From Pseudomonas paeninsulae (GTDB lineage Bacteria; Pseudomonadota; Gammaproteobacteria; Pseudomonadales; Pseudomonadaceae), in the NCBI RefSeq assembly GCF_035621475.1, contig NZ_CP141799.1, positions 3,460,501-3,524,500 on the forward strand: a DNA stretch of 64,000 bases, given 5' to 3'. A model generated the notes under the pieces. It was not told the DNA's origin. It was given only the letters and a program-made list of their open reading frames with translations, and did not search any database. Both the position numbers and the translations under genes were made by a program. Shown in pieces: positions 59,574 to 64,000 of the stretch (position 1 is the first letter of the stretch; every line of letters begins with the position of its first letter).

Positions 59574-59636
59574 CGCGGCTGAAGCCCCTCCCACAAGATG
59601 CAACGCGTTTTCCACGCGGGGGCGGCTTCAGCCGCG
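59574..59636. repeat. REP doublet after the hybrid kinase
   Basis: CGCGGCTGAAGCC (59574-59586) and GGCTTCAGCCGCG (59624-59636) are exact inverted complements separated by 37 bp, each part of a REP-type palindrome. It lies in the gap between the kinase gene and the DUF4010 gene. Confidence 0.85.
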
Positions 59637-59735
59637 ATTGCCAGTGGCCGCGACACTCATCCACTGACCTGCAGCAATATCAGGCGGTGGCGTACAGCTA
59701 GACTGCCACCACCAAGCCCCGATCAAGGACGCAGC

Positions 59736-60992
59736 ATGCCCGAGGCGCTCGACACCCTAGTGAATTTCGCCAGCGCGCTGGCGGCTGGCCTGCTGATCGG
59801 CGCCGAACGCGGCTGGCAGGAGCGCAACAGCGAGGACGGTCGCCTGGCTGCCGGTATCCGCACGTTTGCCTTGACCGGCTTGCTCGGTGGTTTCGCCATG
59901 CTGCTCGGCGAGCGCTTCGGCGTGGTCGCCTGGGCGGTCGTCTTCATCGGTTTCGCCGCGCTGGTACTCGCCTCGTACTTCGGCGACCTGCTGCAAAGCG
60001 GCGACAAGGGCCTGACCAGCGAAGTCGCAATGCTGATCACCTTCATCCTCGGCAGCCTGGCAGTCGCCGGACATCCTCCGCTGGCCGCTGCCGGTGCCGT
60101 GGCGGTGGCACTGCTACTGAGCCTCAAACGCACCCTGCACGGCGCCCTACGCCAACTCAACGAGGCGGAACTGTCGGCCGTGCTGAAACTGCTGTTCATT
60201 TCCCTAGTGCTGCTGCCAGCCCTGCCCAACCAGGGCTACGGCCCCTGGCAGGCGTTCAACCCCTATGTCACCTGGTGGATGGTGGTGTTGATTGCCGGTC
60301 TCGGCTTTGCCGCCTATGTGGCAATCCGCCTGGTCGGCACCCGCCATGGCCTGCTGATCACCGCGCTGCTGGGCGGCATCGTCTCCTCCACCGCGATGAC
60401 CGTCACCCTCGCCCGCCTGAACCAGCAGCGCGGCCTGCACGCCATGCTGGCCTGCGGCCTGCTGGCGACCTCGGCCCTGATGTTTCCTCGCGTGCTGCTG
60501 GAAGTCGGCCTGATCAATGCCCAATTGCTGCCGCGCCTGCTCTGGCCATTGGGCGTGGCGGCCCTGGTCTATGCCGGGGGCGCGCTGGTCTATTTTCGCC
60601 TGGCCGGCAGCCTGTCGGAGGAAAACGCCGAACCAGCCCTGAAGAACCCCTTCGAGCTGGGCTCGGCGCTGCGATTCGCCGCGCTGCTGGTGCTGATCCT
60701 GTTTCTCGCGGAAGGCGCACGGCGCTGGCTTGGCGATGCTGGCGTGTACCTGGTGGCGCTGTTCTCCGGACTGGCCGACGTGGACCCCATCACCCTGACC
60801 CTGGCACGCAGCGCCAAAGCCGAGCTGGCTCCGCAGGTCGCGGTGCACGGCATCTTCCTCGCGGTCCTGAGTAACAGCCTGATCAAGGGCTTGCTGATCG
60901 CCCTGATCGGCGGCCGTCAGCTGGCCCTGCGGACCCTGCCGGTAATGGCCGCTGGCCTGCTGACGGGTGCGACGGTGTTGCTGCTGGTTTGA
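59736..60992 (+). CDS. MgtC/SapB and DUF4010 domain membrane protein
   Basis: The 418-residue multi-helix inner-membrane protein has an N-terminal MgtC-like domain (about 10-140; ALAAGLLIGAERGWQERNS) and a C-terminal DUF4010 domain (about 170-395) with GIVSSTAMTVTLARL. A transport or sensing role in Mg2+ stress is known for true MgtC, but this fused family is uncharacterised. I chose MPEALDTLVNF at 59736; the frame continues upstream through the REP into non-coding-like sequence. Confidence 0.9.
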   Translation: MPEALDTLVNFASALAAGLLIGAERGWQERNSEDGRLAAGIRTFALTGLLGGFAMLLGERFGVVAWAVVFIGFAALVLASYFGDLLQSGDKGLTSEVAMLITFILGSLAVAGHPPLAAAGAVAVALLLSLKRTLHGALRQLNEAELSAVLKLLFISLVLLPALPNQGYGPWQAFNPYVTWWMVVLIAGLGFAAYVAIRLVGTRHGLLITALLGGIVSSTAMTVTLARLNQQRGLHAMLACGLLATSALMFPRVLLEVGLINAQLLPRLLWPLGVAALVYAGGALVYFRLAGSLSEENAEPALKNPFELGSALRFAALLVLILFLAEGARRWLGDAGVYLVALFSGLADVDPITLTLARSAKAELAPQVAVHGIFLAVLSNSLIKGLLIALIGGRQLALRTLPVMAAGLLTGATVLLLV

Positions 60993-61063
60993 GAGCGACC
61001 GGGTTCCGTAGGCACAGTGGGAACGCCTAGTCGCATGCCGACGACCCGTGGTACGGCAACAAT

Positions 61064-61084
61064 CTTCGCGGCCATGGGCCGCTC
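61064..61084. repeat. Single REP left of the insertion sequence
   Basis: The stretch contains TTCGCGGCC-ATG-GGCCGCTC, a REP palindrome in the opposite orientation to the REP right of the element, so the two flank it like the arms of a REP pair. The 50 bp after it (61088-61138) is strikingly AT-rich. Confidence 0.75.
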
Positions 61085-61164
61085 TCATCAAAAAAATATA
61101 ACTCATTGTTTTATATATAAAAATTAAATACACACAAAGCCCTAATGAAATGGTTACCCCCGCC

Positions 61165-61198
61165 TACCCGGTGATCGTGCATTACGCTTCACCGGGTA
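61165..61198 (+). promoter_or_regulatory. Hairpin in the 5' leader of the transposase gene
   Basis: A 10-bp perfect stem TACCCGGTGA / TCACCGGGTA with a 14-nt loop ends 7 nt before the GGAGG ribosome-binding site (61205-61209). It could limit read-in translation or transcription of the transposase, as known for other IS elements. Confidence 0.6.
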
Positions 61199-61217
61199 CC
61201 TATTGGAGGCCATTGCC

Positions 61218-62243
61218 ATGAAACCTGCAGCGATTGTCAGCATTGATTTGGGAAAACAGACCTTCCACGTAGTCGCTCATGATGAGCATGGGCACGAGCT
61301 TCATCGTAAGAAGCTCAGCCGCAAGACATACCCCAAGTACTTTGCCAACCTTCCACCCTGCATCGTGGCAATGGAAGCCTGTGGCGGGTCGCATTTCATG
61401 GCCCGAGAGATGGTCAGGTTCGGGCATCAGCCCAAGCTGATCGCGGCTCAACACGTGCGACCCTACGTCAAAAGCAACAAAAACGACTACGCCGACGCTG
61501 AGGCTATTTGCGAGGCGGCGGGCCGTCCCAGCATGCGCTTTGTGGCGCCCAAGTCCGAGGCGCAGCAGTCGCTCGCGATGCTCGGTGCAGTGCGTGAAAG
61601 TTACATCAAGGACCGCACTGCTACTTCCAACCGCATCCATTCGATGTGTCTGGAGGTCGGCATCGGCCTGTCTCCCGGATACAAATCGATCAGGGAATTG
61701 CCTGTTGTGCTTGAAGATTGCACCTTTCATCCGGCCATCAAGTCGCTGCTGATGGAGCTGCACAGCCACTTCATCTACCTGGACCAGAAGCTCAAGGTCA
61801 TGGATCGACAGGTCGAATGCCAAGCCGCTGAAGATGACCTGGCTCATCGTTTGATGACGATCCCCTGCGTTGGCCCGGTCATCTCCACCGCCCTGGCTGC
61901 GGAGTTGGGCGATGGTCGTCAATTCAAGTGCGGGCGGGACTACGCCGCCTCGATAGGGCTTGTGCCCAAACAGCACACTACCGGCGGCAAGCCGGTGCTG
62001 CTGGGTATCAGCAAACGAGGAGATCGAAATCAGCGACGACTGCTGATCCAGTGCGCTCGGGTCTACCTGATAAACCTGGAGCGACAAAAAGGCCAGTTGG
62101 CAGACTGGGTCCGCCAACTGTTAAGCAGCCATCACGCCAACAAGGTAGCGTGTGCGCTGGCCAACAAGATAGCGCGTATCGCCTGGGCGATAGCCGCAAA
62201 CCACCGCGAATATGATGCAGGGCCAAGCGCGATGAACGCCTGA
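61218..62243 (+). CDS. IS110-family (IS1111 group) transposase
   Basis: The 341-residue RNA-guided recombinase-type transposase has an N-terminal RuvC-like DEDD domain: IVSIDLGKQTFHVV (Asp), VAMEACGGSHFMARE (Glu) and KNDYADAEAI (two Asp). Its C-terminal domain has IPCVGPVISTALAAELGD and LLGISKRGDRNQRRLLIQCA. Where relatives read His-Ser-Thr-Gly-Gly-Lys, this protein has HTTGGK (Thr254, Thr255), which may replace the catalytic serine. The start is the ATG at 61218 after GGAGG; a TTG five codons upstream is less likely. Confidence 0.93.
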   Translation: MKPAAIVSIDLGKQTFHVVAHDEHGHELHRKKLSRKTYPKYFANLPPCIVAMEACGGSHFMAREMVRFGHQPKLIAAQHVRPYVKSNKNDYADAEAICEAAGRPSMRFVAPKSEAQQSLAMLGAVRESYIKDRTATSNRIHSMCLEVGIGLSPGYKSIRELPVVLEDCTFHPAIKSLLMELHSHFIYLDQKLKVMDRQVECQAAEDDLAHRLMTIPCVGPVISTALAAELGDGRQFKCGRDYAASIGLVPKQHTTGGKPVLLGISKRGDRNQRRLLIQCARVYLINLERQKGQLADWVRQLLSSHHANKVACALANKIARIAWAIAANHREYDAGPSAMNA

Positions 62244-62315
62244 CCCTGCTGTCACCCAAGCACCACCCACCTGGTTTTGCGATGCTGGATAACTGATGAC
62301 GTGAACGGCCAACCG

Positions 62316-62435
62316 GCCCGACGAAGACCCTGGGCTCCTACGAGGCTTCTTGAAGCCGTCCCCCTATTAAAGGATCGTCGGGCGCGATTTTCATCAAGGC
62401 GCGGGCATACACCCAGACGCCGGATAGATTGACGC
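62316..62435 (+). ncRNA. Candidate bridge RNA (seekRNA) of the insertion sequence
   Basis: Downstream of the transposase there are two consecutive stem/internal-loop/hairpin units. Unit 1: stem 62316-62324 with 62375-62383 (GCCCGACGA / TCGTCGGGC), apical hairpin GGCTTC-TT-GAAGCC (62344-62357); its 5' loop strand holds GCTCCTAC (62334-62341), the exact reverse complement of the REP flank at 62488-62495, and its 3' strand holds CCCTATT (62362-62368), 6/7 like the left flank CCCTAAT (61140-61146). Unit 2: apical hairpin GGCG-C-GGG / CCC-AGA-CGCC (62398-62421); its 5' strand has TTTCAT (62389-62394), complementary to ATGAAA at the left end, and its 3' strand has ATAGAT (62424-62429), identical to the right end. 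Transcript ends are unknown. Confidence 0.6.
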
Positions 62436-62486
62436 AAGCCAAACACGCATCGCATTCAGTATTGCAGAAAAGGGGGTAACCATAGA

Positions 62487-62554
62487 TGTAGGAGCGGGCC
62501 ATGCCCGCGAAACCCATCGTGGGCATGGAACTGGGCGTCCCCCCCGCGCCTACA
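62487..62554. repeat. REP (REPIN-like) at the right junction of the insertion sequence
   Basis: The REP palindrome begins TGTAGGAGCGGGCC at 62487 and ends GCCCGCGAA at 62511. A degenerate inverse copy, ending CGCGCCTACA, lies at 62545-62554. The insertion sequence abuts the first base of the REP. Confidence 0.8.
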
Positions 62555-62693
62555 GGTACCCACAAGCCGACAGACACCATTGCCTCCAGTTTGCTGCGCG
62601 ACAGCGCGGCGTCTGGACGACGGGGGATCTCCTACGCAACCTCGGTGTTTCGCACGCGCGTCTTGCGACAACCCTGCTAGGCGGCGCTGCGCC
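62555..62693. other. Non-coding gap before rmuC
   Basis: No ORF, tRNA or mobile-element remnant is visible. A small GGCGGCGC/GCGCC hairpin close to the rmuC stop lacks a T-run and is only a weak terminator candidate. Confidence 0.4.
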
Positions 62694-64000
62694 CTACTCA
62701 GCCGCCTCATCCAACACCGCCACCCCTGCCGCCTGTTCGAGCAAATCGGGCGGCAGGCTCTTGCTCGCGCGGGCGCCGAGCAGCTTGAGGTTTTCCACCC
62801 GACTGATGATATTGCCGCGACCGTCGCAGAGCTTGTTGCGCGCCGCGGCATAGGCCTTGTCCAGCTGCTGCAGGCGCGCACCGACTTCATCCAGATCCTG
62901 GATGAACGCGACGAACTTGTCGTACATCGCCCCGGCGCGTTCGGCGATCTCGCGAGCGTTCTGGCCTTGCCGCTCCTGGCGCCAGAGGCTGTCGATCACC
63001 CGCAGGGTCGCCAGCAGGGTAGTCGGACTGACGATCACGATGTTCTGCTCGAAGGCCTCCTGGAACAGGCCGGTGTCGGCCTGCAGCGCAGCGGCGAAGG
63101 CCGCCTCGATCGGCACGAACAACAGCACGAAATCCAGACTGTGCAGCCCTTCCAGGCGCTGGTAATCCTTCAGCGACAAGCCTTTCAGATGACCACGCAA
63201 CGACAGCACATGCTGTTTCAGGGCCTGCTGCCGGGTTGGCTCGTCTTCGCCGGCGACATATTGCTGATAGGCCGTCAGGCTGACCTTGGCATCCACCACC
63301 ACCTGCCTGTCGCCGGGCAGCTGGATCAGCACATCGGGCTGGAAACGCTGGCCGTCGGCGCTCTTCAGGCTGACCTGAGTCTGGTATTCACGGCCCTTCT
63401 CCAGCCCGGCATGTTCCAGCACCCGTTCCAGCACCAGCTCGCCCCAGTTGCCCTGGGTCTTCTGCCCTTGCAGGGCACGGGTCAGATTGGTCGCTTCATC
63501 GCCCAGTCGCTGATTGAGTTGCTGCAGCCGCTCAAGCTCCTTGCCCAGCGAGAAGCGCTCGCGGGCTTCCTGCTGGTAGCTCTCCTCGACGCGTTTCTCG
63601 AAGGACTGGATGCGTTCCTTGAGCGGATCGAGCAACTGGCCGAGCTGCTGCTGGCTGGTCTCGGCGAAGCGCTGCTCGCGCTCGTCGAAGATCTTCCCGG
63701 CCAACTCGGCGAACTGCGCACGCAGCTCATCGCGCGAGCCTTGCAGGTCGTCCAGGCGCTGCTGGTGGCTACCCTGCTGCTCGCGCAACTCGGCACTCAA
63801 GGCCGCGCGTTCGGCGCCCAGGCGACGCAGTTCGGTTTCCTGTTGTTCACGCTGCTGTTGCCAGGCCAGGGCGGCCTCGCGGGCGACCTGCCGCTCGTGC
63901 TGCAGCAGTTCGGTCTCGCGCCGCTTGGCCGCCAACTCGGCTTGCTGGTCGGCCTTGATCTCGCTGATCTCGGCGAGCTCCTGGCGACATTCATCGAGCT
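62694..64000 (-). CDS. rmuC: DNA recombination protein RmuC (N-terminus beyond window)
   Basis: RmuC limits recombination of inverted repeats in E. coli and contains a nuclease-like core. The visible 435 residues have an N-terminal Glu/Arg/Gln coiled coil continuing to the window edge, then the RmuC core: GNWGELVLERVLEHAGLEKG, VLIQLPGDRQVVVDAKVSL, LDFVLLFVPIEAAFAAALQ and VSPTTLLATLRVI, all in the usual order. The frame is open to 64000 with no start, so the protein begins outside the window. Confidence 0.95.
   Translation of the reverse strand, partial: LDECRQELAEISEIKADQQAELAAKRRETELLQHERQVAREAALAWQQQREQQETELRRLGAERAALSAELREQQGSHQQRLDDLQGSRDELRAQFAELAGKIFDEREQRFAETSQQQLGQLLDPLKERIQSFEKRVEESYQQEARERFSLGKELERLQQLNQRLGDEATNLTRALQGQKTQGNWGELVLERVLEHAGLEKGREYQTQVSLKSADGQRFQPDVLIQLPGDRQVVVDAKVSLTAYQQYVAGEDEPTRQQALKQHVLSLRGHLKGLSLKDYQRLEGLHSLDFVLLFVPIEAAFAAALQADTGLFQEAFEQNIVIVSPTTLLATLRVIDSLWRQERQGQNAREIAERAGAMYDKFVAFIQDLDEVGARLQQLDKAYAAARNKLCDGRGNIISRVENLKLLGARASKSLPPDLLEQAAGVAVLDEAAE

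Larger units (their letters stand above)
61145..62487 (+). mobile_element. IS110-family insertion sequence, IS1111 group, inserted at a REP
   Basis: The element is about 1.34 kb. Perfect 12-bp subterminal inverted repeats ATGGTTACCCCC (61150-61161) and GGGGGTAACCAT (62472-62483) bound one transposase gene with a short left (about 70 bp) and long right (about 240 bp) non-coding end, the IS1111 layout. A shared AT on both junctions (61145-61146 and 62486-62487) may be the recombination core. The right flank is a REP beginning GTAGGAGC. The exact ends are uncertain by a few bases because no target duplication is expected. Confidence 0.85.

Noticed and set aside
62244..62693. Short minus-strand ORFs (62252-62455, 62338-62580) in the IS right end as genes
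   Set aside because: No Shine-Dalgarno, no recognisable protein features, and they cross the IS boundary; structured RNA fits the region better.

Overview
The window is a Pseudomonas chromosome segment. The evidence is the gene order leuC-leuD-methyltransferase-leuB-asd-asd paralogue-fimV-truA-trpF-accD-folC-dedD-cvpA-purF-metZ on one strand, the LysR gene divergent from leuC, the gltX/tRNA-Glu/tRNA-Ala block followed by a LysR/EmrAB-type unit, the high GC content and the REP palindromes. Most of it is core genome. There is no prophage, plasmid or CRISPR array. The only clear mobile element is an IS110-family (IS1111 group) insertion near the right end.

Left to right: 1-6.9 kb has a PLP-dependent ACC-deaminase-like gene (cut by the window edge), a coiled-coil protein, fadH with a SnoaL-like partner, a nitrilase-like protein lacking the usual catalytic residues, an AraC regulator and a 28-residue acidic protein. 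7.1-9.7 kb has a phosphopantetheinyl transferase, apeB and a GFA-type protein. 9.65-16 kb is a GntR/UTRA-controlled uptake operon: binding protein, cytoplasmic phosphodiesterase-like enzyme, two permeases, ATPase and HAD phosphatase, probably for an organophosphorus compound, with CTAG-centred candidate operators and a 75-bp inverted repeat inside the operon.

16.1-33.6 kb, all on the minus strand, holds metZ, purF, cvpA, dedD, folC, accD, trpF, truA, fimV, the catalytically altered Asd paralogue, asd, leuB, a methyltransferase, leuD and leuC: amino-acid, purine, folate and fatty-acid biosynthesis around the type IV pilus hub protein FimV. 33.8-45.1 kb has a LysR regulator, a six-PAS GGDEF/EAL protein, an SDR, dusC, a secreted small protein, a thioesterase, a 7TM-DISM diguanylate cyclase, an alpha/beta hydrolase and a TetR regulator.

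45.2-56 kb has a tandem (tRNA-Glu, tRNA-Ala) x2 block, gltX, a LysR regulator divergent from an EmrA/EmrB-like efflux pair, a fused MFS transporter/PlsC acyltransferase, azlC-azlD, an AraC regulator and a GNAT. 56-64 kb has a 1160-residue symporter/histidine kinase/receiver hybrid (CrbS/MxtR type), a MgtC/DUF4010 membrane protein, the IS1111-group element and the C-terminal part of rmuC.

The most interesting signal is in the 240-bp non-coding right end of the insertion sequence. Two consecutive stem/internal-loop/hairpin units carry short segments that match, in the orientations expected of a bridge RNA (seekRNA), the REP sequence next to the element and the element's own two ends. This would explain why the element sits exactly at a REP.
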